A stretch of 28,778 nucleotides of DNA from an uncultured Bacteroidales bacterium (GTDB taxonomy: Bacteria; Bacteroidota; Bacteroidia; Bacteroidales; P3): contig CAMWIS010000006.1 in assembly GCA_947174375.1 (NCBI GenBank), positions 1-28,778 of the forward strand. Direction: 5' to 3'. Shown piece by piece: positions 15,407 to 23,073 of this stretch. The translations under genes and the position numbers were made by a program. Numbering within the stretch: the first letter of the stretch is position 1; each line of letters opens with the position of its first letter. The notes under the pieces were generated by a model. That model made no database searches and was not told the origin of the DNA. It was given only the letters and a program-made list of their open reading frames with translations.

Positions 15407-16546
15407 ATGCCGGCGAGCCCCCACCTCCATGTGGTCAGTTTCCAAGTCCCGTTTCCGCCCACTTACGGCGGCATCATCGATGTCTATTACAAACTGCGGG
15501 CGTTGAAAGCCGCCGGCTGCCGGCTCACGCTGCATACGTACCGCTACCGCTGCGCCGAAGCGCCCGAACTGGCCGCCGTGGCCGACCGCGTGTCGTACTA
15601 CGACCGCGCCACCGGCCCCGCCTCCCTGCTTTCCACCCTGCCCTATATCGTTTACAGCCGCAGGAACCCGCGTCTCATCGAAGCCCTGGCGGCCGACGAC
15701 GCCCCCATCCTGTTCGAAGGCCTGCACACCTGCTTCTTCCTGAACCATCCGGCGCTGCGCGACCGCTTCAAAATCGTACGCGCCCACAACATCGAACACG
15801 CCTACTATTCCGAATTGGCCAAAGCGGCGCCCCCCGGCTACCGACGCGCCTACTACCGCATGGAAGCGGGCAAACTCCGCCGGTACGAACCGCAACTGCG
15901 CCACGCGGATGCCCTGCTCGCCATTACGCCGGACGACCGCGCTTATTTCCAAAAACAGTACCCCGGCCTCCGTGCCGAATGGGTGCCCTGCTTCTACGAT
16001 GACCGGCGGCCGCAGGCCACGTCCCTGGCCACCGCCCCCTACGTTCTCTACCACGCCAACCTGTCCGTGGCCGAAAACGTGCGGGCCGCCGCCTTCCTGC
16101 TGGATGAAGTCGTTCCGCGCCTCGCCCCCGGCACGCGCGTCGTCCTGGCCGGCAAGTCGCCCGCCGAAGCCTTGAAGCGCAAGGCCGCCGGATGGCCGAA
16201 CGTCCGCCTCGTGGCCGACCCCGACCAGCCGACCATGGACCGCCTGATTGCCGAAGCGCGCGTGAACGCCCTGCTGACGTTTCAAAGCACGGGCATCAAG
16301 CTCAAACTCCTCCACGCGCTGGCCAAAGGCAACGGCCATTGCCTCGTCAACACGCCCATGCTGACCGACCGCGCGCTGAGCCCGCTTTGCACCGTGGCCG
16401 ACACGCCCGACGAACTCGCCGCCGCCATCCGGCGGCTGCTGGCCGACGCGCCCGACGCCCGTGCCCTCGACGCGCGCGCCGCCTATCTCCATGCCCACTA
16501 CGACCCGGCCGACAACGCGCGCCGTATTCTGGAACTGCTGCCTTGA
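15407..16546 (+). CDS. Glycosyltransferase, GT-B fold (GT4-like)
   Basis: A 379-residue predicted glycosyltransferase without signal peptide or membrane helices. The N-terminus HLHVVSFQVPFPPTYGG is the usual first strand plus glycine-rich loop of GT-B enzymes, and RAHNIEHAYY is the acceptor-side histidine segment seen in GT4 relatives. The C-terminal nucleotide-sugar half contains VLYHANLSVAENVRAAAFL and FQSTGIKLKLLHALAKGNGHCLVN, where the usual E-x7-E appears altered (KLKLLHALAKG). The donor and acceptor sugars cannot be read. It begins a rightward cluster with further surface-glycan type genes. A separate promoter follows immediately after its stop. Confidence 0.85.
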   Translation: MPASPHLHVVSFQVPFPPTYGGIIDVYYKLRALKAAGCRLTLHTYRYRCAEAPELAAVADRVSYYDRATGPASLLSTLPYIVYSRRNPRLIEALAADDAPILFEGLHTCFFLNHPALRDRFKIVRAHNIEHAYYSELAKAAPPGYRRAYYRMEAGKLRRYEPQLRHADALLAITPDDRAYFQKQYPGLRAEWVPCFYDDRRPQATSLATAPYVLYHANLSVAENVRAAAFLLDEVVPRLAPGTRVVLAGKSPAEALKRKAAGWPNVRLVADPDQPTMDRLIAEARVNALLTFQSTGIKLKLLHALAKGNGHCLVNTPMLTDRALSPLCTVADTPDELAAAIRRLLADAPDARALDARAAYLHAHYDPADNARRILELLP

Positions 16547-16578
16547 TTTGCATCCCCGCCCGATTTACGCTATATTTG
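16547..16578 (+). promoter_or_regulatory. Consensus promoter of the DUF4837 gene
   Basis: TTTG (16547-16550) begins at the base after the glycosyltransferase stop and is followed after exactly 20 bases by TATATTTG (16571-16578). Both elements match the Bacteroidota consensus. The predicted start near 16584 gives a leader of about 16 bases. It could drive the tightly spaced genes from here to ferritin. Confidence 0.83.
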
Positions 16579-16599
16579 CAGAAACCTAAACGTATCGGT

Positions 16600-17658
16600 A
16601 TGCATAGAACCCTTGTCCTGTTGGGCTTGGCCGGCGCACTCCTATTAGGCTTGACGGCCTGTCGCCCGCAGACGGATAAAAAGACGGGCAACCCGTCCGC
16701 CGTCAAACAGAGCCTGCCCGGTTCGGGCGGCAAGACCTGTGAAATCATCGTCGTCTGCCCCAAAGCGTATTACGAGAATCTGTTCCGCGACAGCCTGCAA
16801 CAGTGGTTCATGGAACCGCAACCGCTCCTGAACCAGGCCGAGCCGCGTTTCACGTTGGCCAACATCCAGCCCGAAGCGTTCAAGGACAACCCGATGTTCA
16901 TGCACCACCGCAACATCCTCGGCATAGAGGTGGACGCCGCGCTCGAACAGCCGTCGGTGGAAATGAGCGCCAACCGGTGGGCCATCCCGCAGGTCGTCTT
17001 TTGGTTCAAGGTCAAGAACAGCGGCCAGTTCGACTCGCTGTTCAACCGCTACAAGGCCTTCATCCGGCATAATATCTACGAAAGGGAGTACGAACGCATC
17101 CAACGGGTGTTCAAAAAAAGCGAGAACATCGACCTGAGCCGCAACCTGGAAAAGCACTACGGTTTTTCACTGATCTTCCCGGACGGCTTCGAATTCGCTT
17201 CGATGAGAAAGGACTTCGCCTGGATACGTAAGGAAAGCAAACACGCGGGGCAAGGCATCGTGTTCCAGATTTACCCCTATACCGATGCCGAAACGTTTAC
17301 GTTACCGCATATCCTGAAAAAACGTAACGAAATGGTTGCCAATATCCCCGGACCGCTCGACGGTTCGTATATGACGACCGAGACCGGCTATCCGGACGAG
17401 TATCCCGAAAGCCGCCCGATTCAAATCGACGGCCGCTACGCCGTAGAGACGAGGGGGCTTTGGAAACTGAAGGGCGACTTCATGGGCGGACCGTTCGTCA
17501 ACTACGTTTTGGTGGATACGGCGCATAACCGCGTCCTGATGATGGACGCCTACCTGTACTCGCCGCGCAAGCCGAAACGCGACCTGCTGATACAGATGGA
17601 GGCCATCGCGCGCGGGCTTAAATTCTTGGAAACGGACAAAAAGGATAATATAAAGTAG
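16600..17658 (+). CDS. DUF4837-family lipoprotein
   Basis: A 352-residue predicted lipoprotein. The signal peptide ends at lipobox LTAC with Cys21 as lipidation site, so the protein should sit in the inner or outer membrane facing the periplasm or surface. The mature part begins with a polar linker and then the KTCEIIVVCPKAYYENLFRD segment, followed by repeats of two related alpha/beta units, as I recall for the DUF4837 family, which is essentially restricted to Bacteroidota. The second half contains FSLIFPDGFEFASMRKDFAWIRKE. No enzyme motif is visible and the function is unknown. The start at ATG 16600 is set by the promoter and signal peptide. The next gene starts 1 base after its stop. Confidence 0.85.
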   Translation: MHRTLVLLGLAGALLLGLTACRPQTDKKTGNPSAVKQSLPGSGGKTCEIIVVCPKAYYENLFRDSLQQWFMEPQPLLNQAEPRFTLANIQPEAFKDNPMFMHHRNILGIEVDAALEQPSVEMSANRWAIPQVVFWFKVKNSGQFDSLFNRYKAFIRHNIYEREYERIQRVFKKSENIDLSRNLEKHYGFSLIFPDGFEFASMRKDFAWIRKESKHAGQGIVFQIYPYTDAETFTLPHILKKRNEMVANIPGPLDGSYMTTETGYPDEYPESRPIQIDGRYAVETRGLWKLKGDFMGGPFVNYVLVDTAHNRVLMMDAYLYSPRKPKRDLLIQMEAIARGLKFLETDKKDNIK

Positions 17659-17659
17659 T

Positions 17660-18703
17660 ATGGTCGTGATTGGCATTACCGGCACGTTGGGCGCCGGCAA
17701 GGGTACGGTGGTCGATTATATCGTATCGCATTTGCAGTTCAAACACTTCTCGGTGCGCGACTTCCTGACGGCCGAGATTCAGAAAAACGGGCTGGCCGTG
17801 AACCGCGACAGCATGACGGAGACCGCCAACCGCCTGCGGGCCGAACACGGCGCGTCGTATATCGTCGATCAGCTGTTCGAACAGGCCGTATCGGGCGGAC
17901 AGAACGCCATTATCGAAAGCATACGCGCCACGGCCGAGGTGGAAGCCCTGCGGAAAAAGGCCGAAGCCGACCCGAACCGCCGCTTCCTGCTCCTGTCGGT
18001 GGATGCGCCGATAGACACGCGCTTCCACCGCATCAGCGAACGCGGCTCGGCCACCGACCATGTGGATTTCGACACGTTCAAGGCCAACGAGGCGCGCGAG
18101 ATGAACAACGCCGCCCCCACCAAGCAGAACCTTTCCGCCTGCATGGAAATGGCCGACGCCAAATTGGACAACAGCGGCAGCCTCGCCTACCTGCACGCGC
18201 AGATCGAACAAATCCTGGCGGCCTACAAGCCACGCCCCGACTGGGACGAATATTTTATGGGGCTGTGCCACAGCGTGGCGCAACGCGCCACCTGCAACCG
18301 CGGCAAGAGCGGCTGCGTCATCGTCAAGGACAAACAGATTCTCGTAACGGGCTACGTGGGCTCCCCCGCCCATCTGCCGCACTGCGACGAGGTGGGCCAC
18401 CTGTTCAAGCAGATGGTGCATGAAGACGGCCATACGTCCACCCACTGCGTGCGCACCGTCCATGCCGAGCAGAACGCGATTTGCCAGGCGGCCAAGCGCG
18501 GCATCGCCCTGGAGGGCGCGACGCTCTACTGCACGATGACCCCCTGCCGCACCTGCGCCATGCTCATCATCAACTGCGGCATCCGGGACGTGGTCTGCGA
18601 ATACCGCTACCATGCCGGCGCCGAGTCGGAAGAGATGTTCCGCATCGCCGGCGTTTCGATACGTTATTTCCATGACGAAGTCCTGCAATATAAAAACCAA
18701 TAG
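17660..18703 (+). CDS. P-loop nucleoside-kinase-like / dCMP deaminase fusion protein
   Basis: A 347-residue two-domain protein. Residues 1 to about 185 resemble dephospho-CoA-kinase or adenylate-kinase-like P-loop enzymes, with TGTLGAGKGT (Gly8-Thr16) as Walker A. Residues of about 191-340 are a zinc-dependent deoxycytidylate deaminase. The domain starts RPDWDEYF. The zinc and catalytic residues are His268 and Glu270 in HAEQNAI, and Cys296 and Cys299 in PCRTCAM. The deaminase converts dCMP to dUMP, feeding dTMP synthesis. The architecture recalls fungal dCMP deaminases and the phage-defence AvcD proteins, which also join a P-loop domain to a deaminase. Here no toxin-antitoxin-like RNA or partner is evident, so a housekeeping role is the simpler reading. 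It starts 1 base after the DUF4837 stop and its 3' end overlaps the next gene by 32 bases. Confidence 0.88.
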   Translation: MVVIGITGTLGAGKGTVVDYIVSHLQFKHFSVRDFLTAEIQKNGLAVNRDSMTETANRLRAEHGASYIVDQLFEQAVSGGQNAIIESIRATAEVEALRKKAEADPNRRFLLLSVDAPIDTRFHRISERGSATDHVDFDTFKANEAREMNNAAPTKQNLSACMEMADAKLDNSGSLAYLHAQIEQILAAYKPRPDWDEYFMGLCHSVAQRATCNRGKSGCVIVKDKQILVTGYVGSPAHLPHCDEVGHLFKQMVHEDGHTSTHCVRTVHAEQNAICQAAKRGIALEGATLYCTMTPCRTCAMLIINCGIRDVVCEYRYHAGAESEEMFRIAGVSIRYFHDEVLQYKNQ

Positions 18704-19733
18704 CGAAGCCGACCTGAGGCGACGGTTCTACCGCGCGCTGTGCGAAAGCCCGCAAGGGCTTGACATTCCGTTGTTCGCACAGGCATGGTGGCTGGATACG
18801 GCCTGCCCGGAGGCGTGGACGGTGCTCACCGTGCCCGAGACGCCGGACTGGACGGCGGCCGCGTCGGATCCGACCCGCGTTTTGGCCGCCATGCCCGTGC
18901 ATACGCCCTACGGTAATACGGTGCAGAACCCGCTGTTTACCCAGCACACTTTCATTTGGCTATCGCCTGACAATCAGACAAAAGAGCATAAAATCCTGAC
19001 CGATTTGGCCGCGGCTTTGAGCCCTTACCGCTACGTTTATCTGCAATTCCCGACCCGACAGCGGCAGGCGCAGCCGTTTTACTGGCGCGGTTTGGATTTG
19101 CGCCTCCGCTATTCCTACCGCTTGGAGAACCTGCGGGCCTGGCGGCAAGAAGGCGACGCGGCGGCCGTGGAGACGGCCCTGCGGGCGGGCATGGGCCGGG
19201 ACAGCCGGCGGCGGCTCCATTTGGCCGAGGCGGCCGGCATTACGGTAAAACCTTGTTCCACGGCGGATTTTTGCCGGCTGTACCGGCAGACCTTTGCCGC
19301 CCGTGGACGCCATACGTCCGAAACGGAAACCGCCTGCCTGACGCGGCTTATCGAAGCCGCTTGCCAAAGGCGGCAAGGTCTGCTGTGGGGCGGCTACGCC
19401 CCCGACGGGGCGTTGCTGTCGGCGGCCTTCGTGGCCTGGCAGGGCGACACGGCCTACTACGTGGCCGGGGGCAGCCTGCGGCGGAAGCCGCCCCACGCCC
19501 ATGCCCAAACGCTCGTGCTATTCAAGGCCATCGCGCATTGCGCCGGCTTCTGCGACGTATTCGATTTCGAAGGTTCGATGATAGAAGGCATCGCGCAGTT
19601 CTTCCAAGGATTCGGCGCGACGCCCCATCCTTATATCGCGCTCCAGGGCCGCCGCCCCGGACTGTGCAAGCGGGCCTGGCGCAAACTAAACCGGCTTATC
19701 CGTCGTCCGACGGGCCGCCCGCCCAAACCATAG
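18672..19733 (+). CDS. FemAB/GNAT-like acyltransferase family protein
   Basis: A 353-residue protein of the FemAB/BioF2-like acyltransferase type found in Bacteroidota surface-glycan loci. The C-terminal half carries the diagnostic segment FDFEGSMIEGIAQFFQGFGATPHPYIAL, and before it the strand-loop GYAPDGALLSAAFVAWQGDTAYYVAGG. The N-terminus contains FAQAWWLD, a common start of the family. There is no signal peptide, so it should act in the cytosol, probably transferring an acyl or aminoacyl group; the substrate is unknown. The ATG at 18672 lies inside the end of the deaminase gene, indicating translational coupling. The fused deacetylase-glycosyltransferase gene starts 5 bases after its stop. 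Confidence 0.78.
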   Translation: MTKSCNIKTNSEADLRRRFYRALCESPQGLDIPLFAQAWWLDTACPEAWTVLTVPETPDWTAAASDPTRVLAAMPVHTPYGNTVQNPLFTQHTFIWLSPDNQTKEHKILTDLAAALSPYRYVYLQFPTRQRQAQPFYWRGLDLRLRYSYRLENLRAWRQEGDAAAVETALRAGMGRDSRRRLHLAEAAGITVKPCSTADFCRLYRQTFAARGRHTSETETACLTRLIEAACQRRQGLLWGGYAPDGALLSAAFVAWQGDTAYYVAGGSLRRKPPHAHAQTLVLFKAIAHCAGFCDVFDFEGSMIEGIAQFFQGFGATPHPYIALQGRRPGLCKRAWRKLNRLIRRPTGRPPKP

Positions 19734-19738
19734 TCCCC

Positions 19739-22528
19739 ATGGAAGAAACCGTACGCTATACCCTTTCGTTTCTGTTGCGGGACGACCCGTTTTACCTCGA
19801 CCGCATCGGCTATACGGCCGACGAAGCCGAATGGCCGCGCTATACGCTCGTTATCAAGCCCTCCGCCTTTTTCCAAGCCGACTACGGCACGGCCCGCAGC
19901 CTGCCGCCGGCGCAGCCCGCCCTACTGGACGGGCTGCCCGTGCCATTCGGTGAAAACCGCATGGCACGGTACGCGCACGCCCAAGGCGAGACATTGGTCC
20001 TGCACGCCGATTTCGTGGCGGCGGCCTACTTTATGCTGAGCCGCTACGAGGAGTGGATGCGGCCTACGGTACGCGACGCGCACGGCCGTTTTCCCGGCCG
20101 CGAGAGTTGGGCGGCGCGCGCCGGCGTCCTCCACCGCCCGATTGTGGACGAATACGGTCTGTGGCTCAAAGCCCGCGTGGACGAATGCGTAGCCGCCCGC
20201 TCCGCCGGTACCGGCGCCTGTCCGTCGCCCGCCTGGCAGCCCGGTCTGAGACGTATCTACCTGACCCACGACGTGGACGCGCCCTTCCTTTACCGTTCGG
20301 GCAAAGGCCGGTTGCGCTCCCTGCGCGACGGGCGCGGCTTACGTAGAACTTTCCCCCATTGGTTCGGCGAAAACGCCCGTGATCCATACGATACTTTCAC
20401 TACGATAGGCACCCTGGACAACAGCCTGAAAACAACTTTAAATAAAGACGCTTCAAGCCCTGTCGTTCAAGATATTTACTTTATAAAATCATGCGGAAAG
20501 TCCCGCTACGATAAACCGCGTTACCGCCTCGGCGGCCGCGCGTTGCGCCGCCTGCGCGACCGCCTGTCGCGTCAGGGCGCGGCCCTCGGCCTGCACGTCT
20601 CCTATACGGCCGGCGGGCGGCCGGAACGTATCGGCAAAGAGAAGCGGCATCTGGAAAAAGCCTGGGGCGCGGCCGTGCGTTACACGCGCCACCACTTCCT
20701 GCGCTTTACCGAGCCGTCCCACATCGGTTTTTTAGCCGACAACGGGCTCTGCGATGACTTTACGATGGGCTTTGCCGATACGGCGGGCTTTCGCCTCGGG
20801 ACGGCGCGCCCCGTGCGCGCCGTCGATCCGGCCGCCCGCCGGCTGACGTCCGTGACCTACCACCCGCTGCTCTGCATGGACAGCTCGCTGTTCAACCCGG
20901 CTTATATGCACTTGGACGAGGCCCAGGCGCGGCAGACGCTGTTCCAACTGCTCGACCGCGCCCATGCCGTTGGCGGCGAAGCCTGCCTGCTTTGGCACAA
21001 TACGTCGTTCATGTACGGCGGCACGCATCCCACCGACACGCCCCCCATGCCCGGCATGGAACACGCCCGCGTCGCCTACGGTTTTCCGAGGCGGCTCTAT
21101 GCCGAAGCCTGCGCCTATATGGCTCGTTTACAGGGAAAAAACTTTCAACCCCACCTACGTATCCTGCTGATATGCGACCTGTTTCCGCCGGCTTTCGCAC
21201 CGCGCATGGGCTATCTGACCCGCTACCTGCAATCGTTCGGTCACGCGGTAACCGTGGTATCGGAAAAAATCGGCGCGCGCGGCGAATTCGCCTTTCTGCG
21301 GGAAGGCGTGGAGGTGCACGAGGCTAACTTCCCCGACTTCCTCAAAGCCCACTTCGGCCGCCACCGCAAACACCGCGTCCTCTACGACCTGGCCGCCCGC
21401 CTCTGCGAAGAAAGGCCGTTCGACCTCGTGCTGAGCAGCACCTACCGTACGTTCCCGATGACGGTGGCCGCCCGCATCGCGCGCCGCTACAACCTGCCCT
21501 GGGTCGCCGACCTGCGCGACATCATCGAGCAATACCCCGACTGCGGCTTCATCGCGCGGCCCTTACCGCACTGGGGCGGTTTGGAACAAGGACTCGGCCG
21601 GCTGTGGGGCATGACGCAGATTCAAAAACGTAACCGCCTGTTGCGCCGGACAGAGGCCGTGACGACCGTTTCCCATTGGCATACCGCCCTTTTGGGGCTG
21701 GCCATCCGCCGTCCCGAAAACGTAAGGCGGATTCCCAACGGCTACGACCCCGTCCTCTACGCTTTCCAGCCTCAACCCACGCCTACATTCGATATCGTTT
21801 ATACGGGGCGCATCCTCAGTTTGGCGTTGCGCGACCCGTCCCTGCTGTTGCAGGCCGTGGAAAAAGGACGGCGCGAACGGGCCGCCTGGGCACAGGACGC
21901 CCGTTTGGTCTTCTACTGCGACACGGCTTCACAACGGCAGATAACGGACCTTACCGCCCGCCTTTCGCCCACGCTGAACGTCAGTTTCCCCGGAAACAAC
22001 GACCCGTCGGCCCCGGTACAACTTTACGGTTATATCGCCTCCGATGAACTTCCGGCGGTTCTGAACCGCGCTTCCGTCCTGCTCGTGCTGACGAACCGTT
22101 CCGCCGGCCATACGGCCGCTGACCCGAACGCCGAGCTCGCGCGGACGCGCCTCTACCGCCCCTGGCACTGGTTCTGTCAGAAAAAATCCGACCGCCGGCC
22201 GCAAGGCGTCCTTACAACCAAACTCTTCGAAGCCATCGGCGTGGAGAAGCCGATTCTCTGCATCCGCAACGACGAAGGGCCGATTGCCGAATTGCTGCGC
22301 GAAAACGGTCAGGGTTGCGCGGCTTCCACGGTGGCGGAAGTCGAAGCCTTCCTCGCCGCCGCCCACGCCCAATGGCAAGCCCAAGGCTACACGCACGCCC
22401 CCGGCGCCCCCGAAGTCCGCCGGCCATACCGGCGCGACGAACAGGCCCGCCAATTCGAGCGACTGTTCCTCAATCTGTTAGGATGGCCGTCCGAACCATT
22501 GACGGAAAATCAAGACAAGAAACTATAA
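19739..22528 (+). CDS. Fused polysaccharide-deacetylase-like domain and GT4-type glycosyltransferase
   Basis: A 929-residue protein in one uninterrupted frame with two recognisable halves. Residues 1 to about 465 form a carbohydrate-deacetylase-like NodB-type domain. The metal-site motif reads LTHDVDAP (His177, Asp178, Asp180), followed by GLHVSY (His286) and LWHNTSF (His420), the pattern of Bacteroidota members. From about residue 472 a GT-B glycosyltransferase begins with LRILLICDLFPPAFAPRMGYL. It contains PWVADLRDIIEQYP, RRIPNGYDP and TTKLFEAIGVEKPILCIRN, the latter carrying the donor-binding glutamate region. In relatives these are usually separate neighbouring genes (family recollection, not checked). 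No signal peptide or membrane helix is seen. The start at ATG 19739 follows the previous stop by 5 bases. A 120-base AT-rich pocket lies inside the first half. Confidence 0.85.
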   Translation: MEETVRYTLSFLLRDDPFYLDRIGYTADEAEWPRYTLVIKPSAFFQADYGTARSLPPAQPALLDGLPVPFGENRMARYAHAQGETLVLHADFVAAAYFMLSRYEEWMRPTVRDAHGRFPGRESWAARAGVLHRPIVDEYGLWLKARVDECVAARSAGTGACPSPAWQPGLRRIYLTHDVDAPFLYRSGKGRLRSLRDGRGLRRTFPHWFGENARDPYDTFTTIGTLDNSLKTTLNKDASSPVVQDIYFIKSCGKSRYDKPRYRLGGRALRRLRDRLSRQGAALGLHVSYTAGGRPERIGKEKRHLEKAWGAAVRYTRHHFLRFTEPSHIGFLADNGLCDDFTMGFADTAGFRLGTARPVRAVDPAARRLTSVTYHPLLCMDSSLFNPAYMHLDEAQARQTLFQLLDRAHAVGGEACLLWHNTSFMYGGTHPTDTPPMPGMEHARVAYGFPRRLYAEACAYMARLQGKNFQPHLRILLICDLFPPAFAPRMGYLTRYLQSFGHAVTVVSEKIGARGEFAFLREGVEVHEANFPDFLKAHFGRHRKHRVLYDLAARLCEERPFDLVLSSTYRTFPMTVAARIARRYNLPWVADLRDIIEQYPDCGFIARPLPHWGGLEQGLGRLWGMTQIQKRNRLLRRTEAVTTVSHWHTALLGLAIRRPENVRRIPNGYDPVLYAFQPQPTPTFDIVYTGRILSLALRDPSLLLQAVEKGRRERAAWAQDARLVFYCDTASQRQITDLTARLSPTLNVSFPGNNDPSAPVQLYGYIASDELPAVLNRASVLLVLTNRSAGHTAADPNAELARTRLYRPWHWFCQKKSDRRPQGVLTTKLFEAIGVEKPILCIRNDEGPIAELLRENGQGCAASTVAEVEAFLAAAHAQWQAQGYTHAPGAPEVRRPYRRDEQARQFERLFLNLLGWPSEPLTENQDKKL

Positions 22529-22548
22529 ACCAATTAAATAACAAAATC

Positions 22549-23031
22549 ATGAACCTCACAAAGAAACTTGAGAAAGCGATCAATCAACAGATTACCGCTG
22601 AATTCTGGTCTTCCCGCCTCTACACGGCCATGTCGTTCTACTGCGAGAAAGACGGTTTGGACGGCTTCGCCCACTGGCTCCGCAAACAGGCCGAGGAAGA
22701 AAACGAACACGCCTACAAGATGGCGTCCTACCTTATCAAACGCGGCGGCACCGTCGTGCTGGGCAAGGCCGAAGACACGCCGAGTACGTGGAAGGATTTG
22801 GCCGACGTCTTCAAAGCCGTTTACGCCCACGAATGCAAGGTGTCGAAGATGATCGACCAACTCGTCACGCTGGCGGAAGCCGAAAAAGACAAGGCGACCG
22901 AATTGTTCTTCTGGGACTTCGTCCGCGAACAGATCGAGGAGGAAGAAACGGCGGGCGCGATTGCCGAACGCATCGCCAAATTCGGCAAAACGCATCTGTA
23001 TGAACTCAACCAACAGATGATGAATCGCTAG
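22549..23031 (+). CDS. ftnA: Non-haem ferritin
   Basis: A 160-residue four-helix ferritin that oxidises Fe(II) and stores iron in a 24-subunit shell. The ferroxidase ligands align with E. coli FtnA shifted by one: Glu18, Glu51, His54, Glu95, Gln128 and Glu131. The start at ATG 22549 gives the standard N-terminus MNLTKKLEKAINQQ; the open frame upstream crosses the preceding gene. The 20-bp gap holds no TAnnTTTG box, so it may be read from the upstream transcript or from a non-consensus promoter. A GC-rich hairpin follows its stop. Confidence 0.95.
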   Translation: MNLTKKLEKAINQQITAEFWSSRLYTAMSFYCEKDGLDGFAHWLRKQAEEENEHAYKMASYLIKRGGTVVLGKAEDTPSTWKDLADVFKAVYAHECKVSKMIDQLVTLAEAEKDKATELFFWDFVREQIEEEETAGAIAERIAKFGKTHLYELNQQMMNR

Positions 23032-23037
23032 GATACC

Positions 23038-23070
23038 CCGTTAGGCGGACGCCCCGCGCCCGCCTAACGG
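23038..23070 (+). terminator. Terminator hairpin after ferritin
   Basis: CCGTTAGGCGG (23038-23048) pairs perfectly with CCGCCTAACGG (23060-23070), leaving an 11-base loop, and is followed by TCTTT. The T run is weak, so efficiency is uncertain. It sits between the convergent ferritin and hydG genes and may also act on the opposite strand, although no U-run follows it there. Confidence 0.72.
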
Positions 23071-23073
23071 TCT

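Noticed and set aside
17660..18703. Complete AvcID-like phage-defence system
   Set aside because: The deaminase fusion is suggestive, but no structured small RNA or toxin-like partner gene is visible beside it, and the neighbours are housekeeping or glycan genes.
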